A DNA stretch of 64,000 nucleotides from Gemmatimonadota bacterium (GTDB lineage: Bacteria > Gemmatimonadota > Gemmatimonadetes > Longimicrobiales > Gaopeijiaceae), in assembly GCA_022825135.1 (NCBI GenBank), contig JAJDYN010000015.1, forward strand, positions 1 through 64,000. Reading direction: 5' to 3'. A program made the position numbers and the translations under genes. How positions within the stretch are numbered: position 1 is the first letter of the stretch; every line of letters starts with the position of its first letter. The notes under the pieces were generated by a model. The model saw only the letters and a program-made list of their open reading frames with translations. It had not been told where the DNA came from and did no database searches. Positions 34,343-44,103 of the stretch are shown one piece after another.

Positions 34343-35854
34343 CTACAGGATATAGCGGCGCAGGTCCTCGTCCTCCGCGATCTCCTCCAGGTGCGTGCGC
34401 ACGAACTCGCGGTCGACGATGAGCGGGCGCTCCATCTCCTCGCTGGGCAGCTCGAAGAGGACCTCTTCCAGGAGCGTCGTCATGACGGTCTGCAGGCGCC
34501 GGGCGCCGATGTTCTCCATCCGTTCGTTGAGCCGTGCGGCGATGCGCGCGATTTCCTCGACGCCGCCGGGGGTGAATTCGGCCCGCTCCCCCTCGGTCTC
34601 GATGAGCGCCTGGTACTGCACCAGCAGGGCGTTGCGCGGCTCCTGCAGGATGCGCTTGAAGTGTCCTTCGTCGAGGCTGTGCAGCTCCACGCGGATGGGA
34701 AAGCGGCCCTGGAGTTCAGGAATGAGGTCGCTGGGCTTGGAGACGTGGAAGGCGCCGGCGGCGATGAACAGGATGTGGTCGGTGCGCACCAGCCCGTACT
34801 TGGTCTGGACGTTGCAGCCCTCCACCACCGGCAGCAGGTCGCGCTGCACCCCTCCCCGGCTGACGTCGGGCCCGTAGCCCCCGCGGTCGCCCGCGATCTT
34901 GTCGATCTCGTCCAGGAAGATCATCCCCATGTCTTCCGCGCGGATGAGTGCCTCGTTGACGACCTCGTCCATGTCCACGAGCCGGTCCAGCTCGTCCTGG
35001 ATGAGGATGCGGCGCGCTTCCGCGACGGTCACGCTGCGCCGCTTGGTGCGCTTGGGAAGCATCTCCTGGAGCATCTCGGAGAAGTTGTACTCCATCCCCT
35101 CCATGCCGCCCATGGGCACCATCATGCCGTCGATGGCCGGAGCCTGGCTGACCTCCACCTCGACTTCCCGCTCCTCGAGTTGCCCGTCCCGCAACAGGTT
35201 GCGGAGCTTCTCGCGGGTGCGCTGCCGACGCATGATCAGGCGCTCGTCCTCCTCGCTCAGCTTCTCGCCGGCGGCATGCTCCTGCACGCCCTGGGGACCG
35301 GCGACGAAAACCTTGGGAACGCCGTCGGCGACCACCACGGGTCCCGCCGGAGGCTTGCGCCCGTCCATCGGCGGAAGCAGCAGGTCGAGAAGCTGTTCCT
35401 CGACCCGGCGCTCGGCTTCCTCCTGGACGCTGTCCTCGCGCTCGGCGCGCACCATGTTCACCGAAGTGTCGACCAGGTCGCGGATCATCGATTCGACATC
35501 CCGGCCCACGTATCCCACCTCGGTGAACTTGGATGCCTCGACCTTGACGAAGGGCGCGCCCGTCAGCCGGGCCAGCCGGCGCGCGATCTCGGTCTTGCCG
35601 ACGCCGGTGGTGCCCATGAGGATCAGGTTGTTGGGCAGGATCTCGTCCCTCAGTTCGTCCTCGACGCGCTGCCGTCGCCAGCGATTGCGCATCGCGATGG
35701 CGACGGCGCGCTTGGCTTCCTCCTGGCCCACGATGTACTTGTCCAGCTCCGTCACGATCTGGCGGGGCGTGAGCTGCTCGAGCCAGTCGGGCGCGGCATC
35801 GGTCTCGGCCGCGGCTGCGGAAGGCGCCGCGGGCTCCGTCGTTGAAACAGCCAT
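34343..35854 (-). CDS. hslU: HslU, ATPase subunit of the HslUV protease
   Basis: AAA+ unfoldase partner of HslV. The 503-residue protein has [23 protein letters not shown] in adjoining pieces, Walker A GTTGVGKT (81-88), the pore motif GYVG, Walker B MIFLDEIDKIAG and the C-terminal HslV-docking tail ending RRYIL. It is about 60 residues longer than E. coli HslU (443), with the extra mostly in the intermediate I domain (about 150-290). The ATG is the last base of the hslV stop plus two (TGATG), so it is coupled to hslV. Confidence 0.95.
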   Translation of the reverse strand: MAVSTTEPAAPSAAAAETDAAPDWLEQLTPRQIVTELDKYIVGQEEAKRAVAIAMRNRWRRQRVEDELRDEILPNNLILMGTTGVGKTEIARRLARLTGAPFVKVEASKFTEVGYVGRDVESMIRDLVDTSVNMVRAEREDSVQEEAERRVEEQLLDLLLPPMDGRKPPAGPVVVADGVPKVFVAGPQGVQEHAAGEKLSEEDERLIMRRQRTREKLRNLLRDGQLEEREVEVEVSQAPAIDGMMVPMGGMEGMEYNFSEMLQEMLPKRTKRRSVTVAEARRILIQDELDRLVDMDEVVNEALIRAEDMGMIFLDEIDKIAGDRGGYGPDVSRGGVQRDLLPVVEGCNVQTKYGLVRTDHILFIAAGAFHVSKPSDLIPELQGRFPIRVELHSLDEGHFKRILQEPRNALLVQYQALIETEGERAEFTPGGVEEIARIAARLNERMENIGARRLQTVMTTLLEEVLFELPSEEMERPLIVDREFVRTHLEEIAEDEDLRRYIL

Positions 35855-36414
35855 CAAATCCTCTCGGACCGGGACTCCAGGTCCAGAACCGTAATCTCTT
35901 CGTTGCTGTAGACGCAGATTTCGCCGGCGATCGCCAGGCTGGCGCGCACGATCTCGGAAGCGGAAAGCGGGGAATGCGTCCTGAGCGCGCGAGCCGCGGC
36001 CAGGGCATAGGCGCCTCCCGAGCCGATCGCCACCACCTCGTCGTCGGGTTCGATGACGTTGCCGTCGCCTCCGATCAGGAACAGGTGTTCGGTGTCGGCC
36101 ACTACCAGCAGGGCATCCAGACGGCGGAGCGCGCGATCCGTGCGCCAGTCCTTCGCCATTTCCACGCACGCGCGCGTCAGATTGGAGGGGAACTGCTCCA
36201 GCTTGGCCTCCAGCGTCTCGAAGAGCGTGAACGCGTCCGCGACCGCCCCCGCAAACCCGGCGAGGAAGCGGCCGTCCTTGAGCGTACGAACCTTGCGGGC
36301 CGCGGTCTTCACGATGGTGTCCCCCATCGTGACCTGACCGTCGGCCCCCATGGCGACCCGGCCCTCCTTGCGGACCGCGAGCACGGTGGTGCCGTGGAAA
36401 CCCTGCGTGGTCAT
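35854..36414 (-). CDS. hslV: HslV, peptidase subunit of the HslUV protease
   Basis: Proteasome-like threonine peptidase. The 186-residue product has the catalytic Thr at residue 9 ([14 protein letters not shown]), preceded by an 8-residue propeptide rather than only the initiator Met as in E. coli. [36 protein letters not shown] and [15 protein letters not shown] are all family features. I chose ATG 36414. The order topA-xerC-hslV-hslU matches the arrangement known from Bacillus. Confidence 0.94.
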   Translation of the reverse strand: MTTQGFHGTTVLAVRKEGRVAMGADGQVTMGDTIVKTAARKVRTLKDGRFLAGFAGAVADAFTLFETLEAKLEQFPSNLTRACVEMAKDWRTDRALRRLDALLVVADTEHLFLIGGDGNVIEPDDEVVAIGSGGAYALAAARALRTHSPLSASEIVRASLAIAGEICVYSNEEITVLDLESRSERI

Positions 36415-36564
36415 GTGTTCTCGGGTCCGGTGAGGGAAGGACATCGCGAAGCCCCATGTGCGAATGGGGAGGATCGGCGAGCGAAAGATGCATCCAGTCA
36501 TGCAAAGAGTACACCCGGACGAGGGGCGGGTGCGGTCGACGGCATCCGGGGATCTGTGCGGACC

Positions 36565-36607
36565 GGGGTCCCGACCGGTCGGGTGCGCGGGGGTCCCGAC
36601 GGGTCGG
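36565..36607. repeat. Palindromic repeat pair between xerC and hslV
   Basis: The perfect 14-base palindrome CCCGACCGGTCGGG at 36570-36583 is followed by an imperfect copy, CCCGACGGGTCGG, at 36595-36607, both preceded by GGGGT. They lie in the 214-base gap between the xerC stop and the hslV start. They could be an operator for hslVU or a stem that ends xerC transcription; there is no T run. Confidence 0.45.
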
Positions 36608-36628
36608 ACGGGTTCGGGTTGCGGCGGG

Positions 36629-37546
36629 TCAGGCACGCGGGTGCGCGCCGCGGTAGATGCGCTTGAGTCGTTCCCTGGATGTGTGCGTGTAGATCTGGGT
36701 CGTGGAAAGCGAGATGTGGCCCAGCAGCTCCTTGACCGACACCAGATCGGCGCCGGAGTCGAGGAGGTGGGTCGCGAAGCTGTGCCGGAGCGAGTGAACG
36801 GAAAGCCCCTCGGCCTCTGCCCCGCGTTCCAGCGCATTGCGCACGACATACTGGATGGAGCGGCGCGAGAGGCGGCGGCCGTGACGGCTTACGATGGCGG
36901 CGCGTCGGTCGCCCTCATTCAGCGACACGACGCGTTCCCGGTGCGGCTCGTAGCGCCTGAGCGCCCGGACCGCGGCCCCTGTCAGCGGCACGATGCGCTC
37001 CTTGCGTCCCTTACCCATCACGCGCACGCGGTCGGAGATCAGGTCGACGCGGTCGCGGTCGAGCCCGTGGAGCTCGGCCAGGCGCACCCCGCTCCCGTAG
37101 AGGATCTCGAGCATCGCCAGGTTGCGAGTGCCGAGAAAGGTGTTCTCGGACGCGCGCGCCTCCGCGAACCGGAAAACCGCCTTCGCGTCCGCGTGCGACA
37201 TGTGCCCGGGAAGGCGCTTTTCGGCGCGGGGCGTGCGCAGAGCGCGCGCGGGATTGCTCTCGATGTGCCCTTCGAGGTGCAGGAAGCGAAACAGGGAGCG
37301 GAGCGCCGAGAGCTTGCGCCCCGAGGTGCGCCGGGAAAGCCGGCGGCGGCGGCAGTGTCCGAGGAAGCCCCGGAGGGCGAGTCGGTCGACGTCGGTCCAG
37401 GTCCAGCCGGCATGCCCGGTGTAGTCGGCGAAGAAGCGCTCGAAGTCCCGAATGTCGCGCCGGTAGCCGGAGACCGTGTTCGGGGAGAGTTGTCGTTCGT
37501 CGGCCAGGGACCGCAGAAAATCGCCGGCCTCCGGACTCACGCTCAC
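36629..37546 (-). CDS. xerC: Site-specific tyrosine recombinase XerC/XerD
   Basis: Resolves chromosome dimers at dif. The 305-residue protein has an N-terminal SAM-like core-binding domain and the catalytic residues Arg ([10 protein letters not shown]), Lys ([11 protein letters not shown]), His and Arg ([12 protein letters not shown]), His ([11 protein letters not shown]) and the nucleophile Tyr (IYTHTS). I chose the GTG at 37546, which gives the usual length. The frame is open upstream into topA with low-complexity Pro/Arg-rich sequence. XerC as against XerD is not decided by sequence; its place beside topA and hslVU favours the XerC/CodV type. Confidence 0.92.
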   Translation of the reverse strand: MSVSPEAGDFLRSLADERQLSPNTVSGYRRDIRDFERFFADYTGHAGWTWTDVDRLALRGFLGHCRRRRLSRRTSGRKLSALRSLFRFLHLEGHIESNPARALRTPRAEKRLPGHMSHADAKAVFRFAEARASENTFLGTRNLAMLEILYGSGVRLAELHGLDRDRVDLISDRVRVMGKGRKERIVPLTGAAVRALRRYEPHRERVVSLNEGDRRAAIVSRHGRRLSRRSIQYVVRNALERGAEAEGLSVHSLRHSFATHLLDSGADLVSVKELLGHISLSTTQIYTHTSRERLKRIYRGAHPRA

Positions 37547-37562
37547 GCGGCCCCGCGCCTCG

Positions 37563-40232
37563 TCACCGCCGCCTGCGGGTGCGGGCGGCTCGGGTGCGGC
37601 GGGCGCCCTTGCCGGCGGCCTTGCGCTCGGCGGCCCGGGCCAGGAGATCGAGCGCCTCGTCCACTCCAAGCGACTCGGGGCTCCGGCCCCTGGGGATGCT
37701 GGCGTTCACCTTGCCGTCCGTGACATAGGGCCCGTAGCGCCCCCGGTAGATGTTCAGGGGTTCGTCCGTCTCCGGGTGCCGGCCCGCGACGGCGAGCACG
37801 GTCCTGCCCGGCCTGACATCGAGGAGCGAGAGTGCGTCCTCCAGGGTAATGTCGAACGCCCGCTCCAGCGAGTCGAGGTTGCGGTAGGTCTTCGCCCGGT
37901 TCACGTAGGGGCCGTACCTGCCGAGCCCCGCTTTCACCGGCTGTCCCGTGCCGGGATCCTTGCCGAGTACGCGAGGAAGCGACAACAGCCGCAGGGCGAA
38001 GGCCAGATCGACCTGTTCGGGTGACATGCCCTTCGGGAGGCTGGCCCGCCTGGGCTCCGCATCGTCTTCGCCCAGTTGAACATAGGGGCCGAACGGGCCG
38101 GTGCGGACGTAGACGTTGAGTCCTGCATCCGGGTCGCGGCCGAGAGGCGTCCTGCCGCGCAATCGCAGCTCGATGAGTTCCGAGGCCTTCTCCGGAGTCA
38201 GTTCATCGATGAGGAGGTCCACCGGAAGCGTGGCCCTCGGGCTGTCCTTCTCCTTGCCGCGCTGGAGAAAGACATGCTGCCTGCCGATGCGCACGAGGAG
38301 GGGATCGCCCGTGGCCGGGTCGTCGCCCACGGCCAGCGCGGGATAGTCGATGCGGGGGAGTTCCTCCTCGATCCTCCTCTCCAGGCCGGGCGCGCCATCG
38401 TCATCGCCCCGGAAGAAGTCCGAGAGGAAGCGCACGTGATCGACGGACCCGCCGGCGATGCGGTCGAGGGCATCCTCCATCCCTGCCGTGAACCTGAGAT
38501 CCACGTAGTGCGGGAAGTGGTCGCGCAGGAGATGTGTGACGCACAGACCCACGTAGGTGGGCACCAGGACCCCCTTCTTGCGAATCGCGTAGTTGCGCTC
38601 GCGGAGCTTGGCGAGTGTGGGTTCGTAGGTCGAGGGTCGTCCGATGCCCTCCTCCTCGAGCTTGCGCACCAGCGTCGCCTCCGAAAAGCGCGAACGCGGC
38701 TGCGTGCGGTTGCCGACGGGTCCGACTTCGATGATGTCGATGCGCGCTGCCGGCTCGTCCCCGGAGGGAGAGTTCGACGGGGCGAACTCATCTCCGCCCA
38801 CGGCCTGACCCTCCACCAGCCGAGGCAGGATGACGTCCTCGCGCCTCGTGCCCCACACCCGCAGGAACCCGTCGAAACGCACCACCGTTCCGACCGACCG
38901 GAAGACGTGGCCGTGTTCGCCCGCGTCCACCCGGAACTCGATGATGGTGCGGGCTATGCGGGCGTCGGCCATCTGCGAAGCCACGGCGCGTCGCCAGATC
39001 AGCCCATACAGCTTGAGCTGATCCGCTTCCAGGATCCCGCGAAGCGACTCGGGAGTGCGGCGGATCGAGGTCGGGCGGATGGCTTCGTGGGCTTCCTGCG
39101 CCGTGCGGGAGCGGGTCGCGAACTGACGCCGCTGGTGGTAGCTGGCTCCCAGCTTTTCGCGGATGAACCCGGCAGTCTCCGCGAGCGCCGCCTGGCTGAG
39201 GCTCACGGAGTCGGTGCGCATGTAGGTGATCAGGCCCTGGCGGTCGCCCCCGCCCAGATCGACGCCCTCGTAGAGCTGCTGCGCCAGCCTCATCGTCCGC
39301 CTGGGCGTCATGCGCAGCTTGGAGCTCGCCGCCTGCTGCAGGGTGGAGGTGATGAAGGGGGGCGCCGGGCGCCGCCTGGACTCCTTCTCCTCGACGCGCT
39401 CGACCCGCCAGGGCCGGGTCTCCAGCGCCTCCCGCGCAACGCGGGCCGCGGCAGCCTCATCGAGCACCACCACGCCCCCGGAACGCCGCAGCGCGCCGGT
39501 CCTGGCGTCGAAGTTCTTCGAGGTGGCGACCGTCTTGCCACCGGTGCGGATCAGATCGGCGGCGAAGCCGGCTTCTTCGCCGTTCCGCCCCGCGGGCGCA
39601 GCTTCGGCCAGGGTCGCCTTCACTGCCCAGTACTCGGAGGACTTGAACCTCTGGCGCTCCTCTTCCCTCTCCACCACGAGCCGCAGCGCGGCGCTCTGCA
39701 CGCGGCCCGCGCTCAGCCCTGCTCGCACCTTCTTCCAGAGCACGGGTGAGAGCGAGTAGCCGAACAGGCGATCAAGGACGCGGCGGGTCTCCTGTGCGCG
39801 GACCAGTTGCCCGTCCACCTGGCGCGGATCCGCCAGAGCAGCCCTGATGGCGTTCGACGTAATCTCGTGGAATGCGATGCGCTGAACCGGGATGCGCGGC
39901 TTGAGCACCTGGAGGAGGTGCCAGCTGATGGACTCGCCCTCGCGGTCCTCGTCGGTCGCGAGTATGATTTCGTCCGCGCTCCGGACCTTCTTGCGAAGCG
40001 CAGCGATGTGCTTCTTCGACTCCGGGGGAATCACGTAGACCGGCTCGAAGTTTCCGTCGACGTCAACGCCCAGCCTGGCCCAAGGCTCCGAGCGAAGGCG
40101 TGCCGGGATCTCCTTCGCGGTGCGAGGCAGGTCGCGGATGTGGCCGAAGCTCGCCGCCACTTCATAGTCCCGGCCAAGGAAGCGCTCTATGGTCTTGCCC
40201 TTCGCGGGCGACTCGACGATGACGAGCTTCAT
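37563..40232 (-). CDS. topA: DNA topoisomerase I
   Basis: Type IA topoisomerase that relaxes negative supercoils. The 889-residue protein has the Toprim acidic motif TDEDREGE (93-100), the active-site Tyr in GLITYMRTDSVS (Tyr337) and SAGRVQSAALRLVVERE. The C-terminal region has no Cys4 zinc fingers. It carries several topoisomerase C-terminal repeats instead (VYVRTGPFGPYVQLG, GLGRYGPYVN, YRGRYGPYVTDGK) and a Lys/Arg-rich end. The ATG overlaps the aroK stop (ATGA), so it follows the aro genes in one run. Confidence 0.97.
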   Translation of the reverse strand: MKLVIVESPAKGKTIERFLGRDYEVAASFGHIRDLPRTAKEIPARLRSEPWARLGVDVDGNFEPVYVIPPESKKHIAALRKKVRSADEIILATDEDREGESISWHLLQVLKPRIPVQRIAFHEITSNAIRAALADPRQVDGQLVRAQETRRVLDRLFGYSLSPVLWKKVRAGLSAGRVQSAALRLVVEREEERQRFKSSEYWAVKATLAEAAPAGRNGEEAGFAADLIRTGGKTVATSKNFDARTGALRRSGGVVVLDEAAAARVAREALETRPWRVERVEEKESRRRPAPPFITSTLQQAASSKLRMTPRRTMRLAQQLYEGVDLGGGDRQGLITYMRTDSVSLSQAALAETAGFIREKLGASYHQRRQFATRSRTAQEAHEAIRPTSIRRTPESLRGILEADQLKLYGLIWRRAVASQMADARIARTIIEFRVDAGEHGHVFRSVGTVVRFDGFLRVWGTRREDVILPRLVEGQAVGGDEFAPSNSPSGDEPAARIDIIEVGPVGNRTQPRSRFSEATLVRKLEEEGIGRPSTYEPTLAKLRERNYAIRKKGVLVPTYVGLCVTHLLRDHFPHYVDLRFTAGMEDALDRIAGGSVDHVRFLSDFFRGDDDGAPGLERRIEEELPRIDYPALAVGDDPATGDPLLVRIGRQHVFLQRGKEKDSPRATLPVDLLIDELTPEKASELIELRLRGRTPLGRDPDAGLNVYVRTGPFGPYVQLGEDDAEPRRASLPKGMSPEQVDLAFALRLLSLPRVLGKDPGTGQPVKAGLGRYGPYVNRAKTYRNLDSLERAFDITLEDALSLLDVRPGRTVLAVAGRHPETDEPLNIYRGRYGPYVTDGKVNASIPRGRSPESLGVDEALDLLARAAERKAAGKGARRTRAARTRRRR

Positions 40233-40816
40233 GGTCGGTGGGCTGGCGCCGGGCTGGAGGCTGGTTCGATCTCCTGGCGGGCGAGGTGCGCGATCCGGTC
40301 CGCCAGTGCGCCTACGGAAACGTCCTCGCTGTCGAGTGTCAAGCGGGCGAGGCGGTAGTAGGGTTCGCGGCGGGCAAGCAAACGCCGCGAGTGCTCCACG
40401 GGTCGGGGCACGTCGAGGAGCGGTCGATCGACGCCCTGCCTTCGGGCCCGCTCCACCGCGGTCTCCGCGGTGACCTTGAGCCAGACGGACAGCGTGTCGG
40501 CGCCTACCCCCTCCATGTGGCCGGGTTGGGCGGCCCAGCCCCCGCCCGACGCGAGGACGGCCCGGTCCCGGCGAAGCAGGCGGCGCGCCACCCGCGCCTC
40601 GATGGCCCTGAACTCCCCCTCGCCGCCGCGGTCGAAGATGTCTGCGATATCACGCCCGGTCCGGCGCCGGATTTCCACGTCGAAGTCGACAAACCGCCAG
40701 CCGAGCAGCCTCGCCACCTGGCGACCGACGGAAGACTTCCCGCTGGCCATGAAGCCGACCAGGAGGATCCGGGCGGGAAGGGGTGGGACACTCCCGCCGC
40801 CGGCGGGCTCATTCAT
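40229..40816 (-). CDS. aroK: Shikimate kinase
   Basis: Phosphorylates shikimate in the aromatic amino acid pathway. The 195-residue P-loop protein has Walker A GFMASGKSSVGR (21-32), the DFD pair (44-46) in the shikimate-binding part, FRAIEARV, the glycine triad ASGGG and the lid residue in RPLLDVPRP. I chose the ATG at 40816, which overlaps the aroC stop by eight bases. A stretch of about 15 Gly/Pro-rich residues precedes the first strand. Confidence 0.93.
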   Translation of the reverse strand: MNEPAGGGSVPPLPARILLVGFMASGKSSVGRQVARLLGWRFVDFDVEIRRRTGRDIADIFDRGGEGEFRAIEARVARRLLRRDRAVLASGGGWAAQPGHMEGVGADTLSVWLKVTAETAVERARRQGVDRPLLDVPRPVEHSRRLLARREPYYRLARLTLDSEDVSVGALADRIAHLARQEIEPASSPAPAHRP

Positions 40817-42017
40817 GACGCAGGCGGCGGTCGCGCAGGTAGGCGGTGTAGCCCTCGTAGTTCCGGCGCATCTCGGAGAGGCTGTCGCCCCCGAACTTCT
40901 CGATGAGGGCGTCGGCCACCACGAGGGCGGCCATCGCCTCCCCCACCACCGCGGCTGCGGGCACGGAGCAGACATCGCTCCGCTCCACGGCGGCGTCGGC
41001 CACCGAGCCGTCCCGCAGGTCCACGCTGGGGAGCCGCTTGCGGAGCGTCGAGATGGGCTTCATGGCCGCGCGGATGACCAGCGGCTCACCGGTGGTGACG
41101 CCCCCCTCCAGGCCGCCGGCCCGGTTGGAGGGGCGCGCGTACCCGCTCGGCGGCCGGTCGCCCGGGGCGGGGTGAATGGGATCGTGAACGCGCGAGCCCA
41201 GCCGTCGGGCGCCCTCGAACCCGAGGCCCAGCTCGACGCCCTTGATGGCGTGGATCGACATCATCGCGCCGGCGAGGCGGCCGTCCAGCTTGGTGTCCCA
41301 CGAGATGTAGCTCCCGAGCCCGACCGGTACGTGCCGGACCACTACATCGAAGATGCCTCCGAGGGTATCCCCTTCCTCCCTGGCCCTGTCTATGGACGCC
41401 ATGATGCGGACCGCCGCGTCCTGATCGAGCGCGCGCACCGGCGAGGCGTCCGCTGCGGCGTTGAGGTCTTCCGGAAGCTCGTCCGGAAGAGTGGCCTCGA
41501 TATCCCCGATCGAGATCACGTGCGACCCCACGGTAATCCCGAATTCCCGGAGCAGAGTCCTGGCCACGGCGCCGCACGCCACCCGGGCGGCCGTCTCGCG
41601 CGCGCTCGCCCGCTCGAGAATGTCGCGGGTGTCATGCCGGTCATACTTGAGCACTCCGACCAGATCGGCGTGTCCCGGACGCGGCAGATGCATGCGTCGC
41701 AGCGCCTTGGGGTTGCCCCCGGGATCCGGCGGAGCATGGCTCATCGCCGTGGTCCAGTTCTTCCAGTCGCGGTTCCAGAGCAGCATCCCGATGGGTGAAC
41801 CCAGCGTCTCGCCCAGACGCACGCCGGAGATCAGCTCGATGCTGTCGGCTTCGATCTGCATCCGGCGGCCCCGACCGTAGCCGGCCATGCGGCGCTTCAT
41901 GTCGGGGTCGACGTCGCGCTCGACCGAGAGCGGCAGCCCCGCCGGCAGCCCTTCCAGAATCGCCAGCAGGCCGCGTCCGTGGGACTCGCCGGCCGTCCGA
42001 AAGCTGATTCGCCTCAT
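40809..42017 (-). CDS. aroC: Chorismate synthase
   Basis: Final step of the shikimate pathway, using reduced FMN. The 402-residue protein has the first signature GESHGRGLLAILEGLP at its start, RPGHADLVG, the second signature SARETAARVACGAVART and the third GGVTTGEPLVIRAAMKPISTL. It heads the aroC-aroK-topA-xerC run. A 122-base gap separates it from pilQ upstream. Confidence 0.97.
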   Translation of the reverse strand: MRRISFRTAGESHGRGLLAILEGLPAGLPLSVERDVDPDMKRRMAGYGRGRRMQIEADSIELISGVRLGETLGSPIGMLLWNRDWKNWTTAMSHAPPDPGGNPKALRRMHLPRPGHADLVGVLKYDRHDTRDILERASARETAARVACGAVARTLLREFGITVGSHVISIGDIEATLPDELPEDLNAAADASPVRALDQDAAVRIMASIDRAREEGDTLGGIFDVVVRHVPVGLGSYISWDTKLDGRLAGAMMSIHAIKGVELGLGFEGARRLGSRVHDPIHPAPGDRPPSGYARPSNRAGGLEGGVTTGEPLVIRAAMKPISTLRKRLPSVDLRDGSVADAAVERSDVCSVPAAAVVGEAMAALVVADALIEKFGGDSLSEMRRNYEGYTAYLRDRRLRHE

Positions 42018-42139
42018 GTGGTGGAATCTCCCGGAGAGAGGTTGGGCGGAGTGATAGCCAACCCTCCCTCGGCCGTCAACCCGGAGTGCATGCCGGGGCC
42101 CGGACGGAAGCGGCCGCGCCGGCCGCGCCCGCGCGGCGC

Positions 42140-43597
42140 TCAGGCCTCGATGTACGGTGTCACCAGGATGACCAGATCGCGCTGGATCTTCTGACTGCGG
42201 TCGACCCTGAAGAGGGCGCCGAGCACCGGGATCCTCATCAGCAGAGGAATGCCCGACCGGCTCTCGATCTCCTCGGATACCGTCAGCCCGCCGATGACCA
42301 CCGTCTCACCGTCCCGCACCAGCACGCGGGAAGACGCTTCCTGCGTATGGAAGATGACTCCGGCGTCGGACGCGGCCGGGGTGAACTCCGCAAAGGAGCG
42401 TTCCGCATGGAGGTCGAGCAGGACGTGGCCTCCCTCGGTCACGTGCGGGGTCACCTCAAAGACGATACCCGTCTCCTGAATCTCCACTGCAGCCGTGGGC
42501 ACCACCGGGGACTGGAGTCCGCCCGCGTTCCCGGCACCCGCGTCCAGCACCCTGATTGGCGTGCGCTCGCCCACCAGGATGCGGGCGGTCTGGTTGTCCA
42601 GCACGGAGATGTACGGGGCCGCCTCCATGCGCGACAGGTTGAGCGTCTCGAGCGCTTCCAGGAAGGCCAGCAGCGTGTGCCGTCCCAACACCAGTGAGGT
42701 CAGCACAGACAGTGCGGGCCCCGATATTCGGGTTGCTGCGTTGCCGAGCGCGGAGATGGAGCTCCCGTCCAGCAACACCATCTCGCCGTTGACCGACTCG
42801 TCGGATGCCTCGCTCCCGGGAGTCTCTGAGCCCGTCCCCCCGGTGTCTTCGCCGGTATCCGCTGCGCCGAATGGGAGAAACAGGTGGTGGGCACGCGAGT
42901 CCCGCAGGTCATAGGCGACGCCGAGTTCCTCCAACCCGGTTCGGTTCACGAATACGATCCGGGCGGAGATGGTGATCTGGGGAGCGCGGACGTCGAGTTC
43001 CCGGACGAGCGCTTCGACCTGCGCAAGCACTCTGGGAACATCCATCACGATGACGCTGTTGGTGGCCAGCGAGAGAGATGTGCTGCCGCGGTCGGTCAGG
43101 AGCGATTGCGCTGCGGGCAGCAGGTCGGCCGCGGTCGCGTAGCTCATGTGAAACACCCCGGTCTCCAGGGGTTCAACGTCTTCGCGCCTATTCAGGTTCT
43201 CGATGTCGTCCACCCGGAGAATGCCGTTTTCCAGCTCGCGCGCGGCCAGCCCGTGCGAATCGAGGATGACGCGGAGGGCCTCGTCCCAGGGCTGGTCCCG
43301 GATGTCGGCCGACACGATGCCGGACACGGCGGCACCGGGGACGATGGAGATGCCCGCGAACTCCGAGAATGTGAAGAGAACGTCCCGGAGCGGAGCCGAG
43401 ACGAAGGTGGCGGTAATGCGCGGTTCGCCGGGAGGCGGCTGCGCAACCTGCCGTGCGGGCATTGCGGCGGCCGCCATGTCGGCGAGGTAGACATCCTCCA
43501 AGGGGCCGGGCACGGCAGGGGATGCCGCGCCGTATGCGGGGGAGGCGTCCATCCACGGCCACCCCAGACACATCCATGCGGTCAGTATCCGTCTCAT
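42140..43597 (-). CDS. pilQ: Type IV pilus secretin PilQ, compact form
   Basis: Outer-membrane ring through which the pilus passes. The 485-residue protein has a signal-like N-terminus and a STN/secretin N0 domain at about 60-125 (TFVSAPLRDVLFTFSEFAGISIV). A repeat domain follows (SYATAADLLPAAQSLL, VIVMDVPRVLAQVEALVRELD), and then the secretin core with VLDNQTARILVGERTPI and the end segment IPVLGALFR...QRDLVILVTPYI. It is shorter than typical PilQ and has no AMIN peptidoglycan-binding domains. It is the last gene of pilMNOPQ, overlapping pilP by four bases. Confidence 0.92.
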   Translation of the reverse strand: MRRILTAWMCLGWPWMDASPAYGAASPAVPGPLEDVYLADMAAAAMPARQVAQPPPGEPRITATFVSAPLRDVLFTFSEFAGISIVPGAAVSGIVSADIRDQPWDEALRVILDSHGLAARELENGILRVDDIENLNRREDVEPLETGVFHMSYATAADLLPAAQSLLTDRGSTSLSLATNSVIVMDVPRVLAQVEALVRELDVRAPQITISARIVFVNRTGLEELGVAYDLRDSRAHHLFLPFGAADTGEDTGGTGSETPGSEASDESVNGEMVLLDGSSISALGNAATRISGPALSVLTSLVLGRHTLLAFLEALETLNLSRMEAAPYISVLDNQTARILVGERTPIRVLDAGAGNAGGLQSPVVPTAAVEIQETGIVFEVTPHVTEGGHVLLDLHAERSFAEFTPAASDAGVIFHTQEASSRVLVRDGETVVIGGLTVSEEIESRSGIPLLMRIPVLGALFRVDRSQKIQRDLVILVTPYIEA

Positions 43598-44103
43598 CGC
43601 GCGGCCCTCCCTGGTGGTCGACTCAGGTGCAGCTTCCGCTGCTCTCCAATGCCGAACCGGCGGATCTCGACGATCACGTACTCCCGCTCGACCCGGAGGA
43701 TTCTCATTTCGCCGAGAACCACACCCTGGCGAAGGCGAAACGTGCTTTCGCCCGTGGCGGTCGCGGCCGCCGGGATCGCCGTCCTCGCAATGACCAGAGC
43801 GACGCTCTCCCGGGCGTTGGGGGAATGGATGACGCCGATGAGTTGAAGGTCCTCGAACCTGGTTCCCGCCGAGTTTCCGGGCAGAGGCCGCTCAAACGGG
43901 TCACGCCGGTCGCCTCCCGGGTAGACAAAGACCTCCCGGTCGAGACCCGGTTCGCCCGTCTCGTCGCCCAGGTTCGCTTCGGACTGCGTCACAGAAGCGC
44001 CCTCTGCGCCGGGAGACGCGGGAGATCGAGCCTGCGCGATGACGGCCCAGGGGGCTGGAAACGGGGTCAACAGGACGAGCACGAGCACCGGTGCGGCATT
44101 CAT
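43594..44103 (-). CDS. pilP: Type IV pilus assembly protein PilP
   Basis: Inner-membrane-anchored periplasmic protein that links PilNO to the secretin. The 169-residue product has a signal sequence (VLVLVLLTPFPAPWAVIAQA), an acidic linker, the PilP mark VYPGGDRRDPFERPLP and a small beta domain (EDLQLIGVIHSPNARESVALVI, FRLRQGVVLGEMRILRVE). Lipobox Cys, present in many PilP, is absent. Sequence identity in this family is low, so position between pilO and pilQ carries much weight. Confidence 0.85.
   Translation of the reverse strand: MNAAPVLVLVLLTPFPAPWAVIAQARSPASPGAEGASVTQSEANLGDETGEPGLDREVFVYPGGDRRDPFERPLPGNSAGTRFEDLQLIGVIHSPNARESVALVIARTAIPAAATATGESTFRLRQGVVLGEMRILRVEREYVIVEIRRFGIGEQRKLHLSRPPGRAAR

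Noticed and set aside
42110..42126. GCGGCC-GCGCC-GGCCGC hairpin as pilQ terminator
   Set aside because: It is made of GC runs common in this DNA, and no T run follows on the minus strand. It may be chance.
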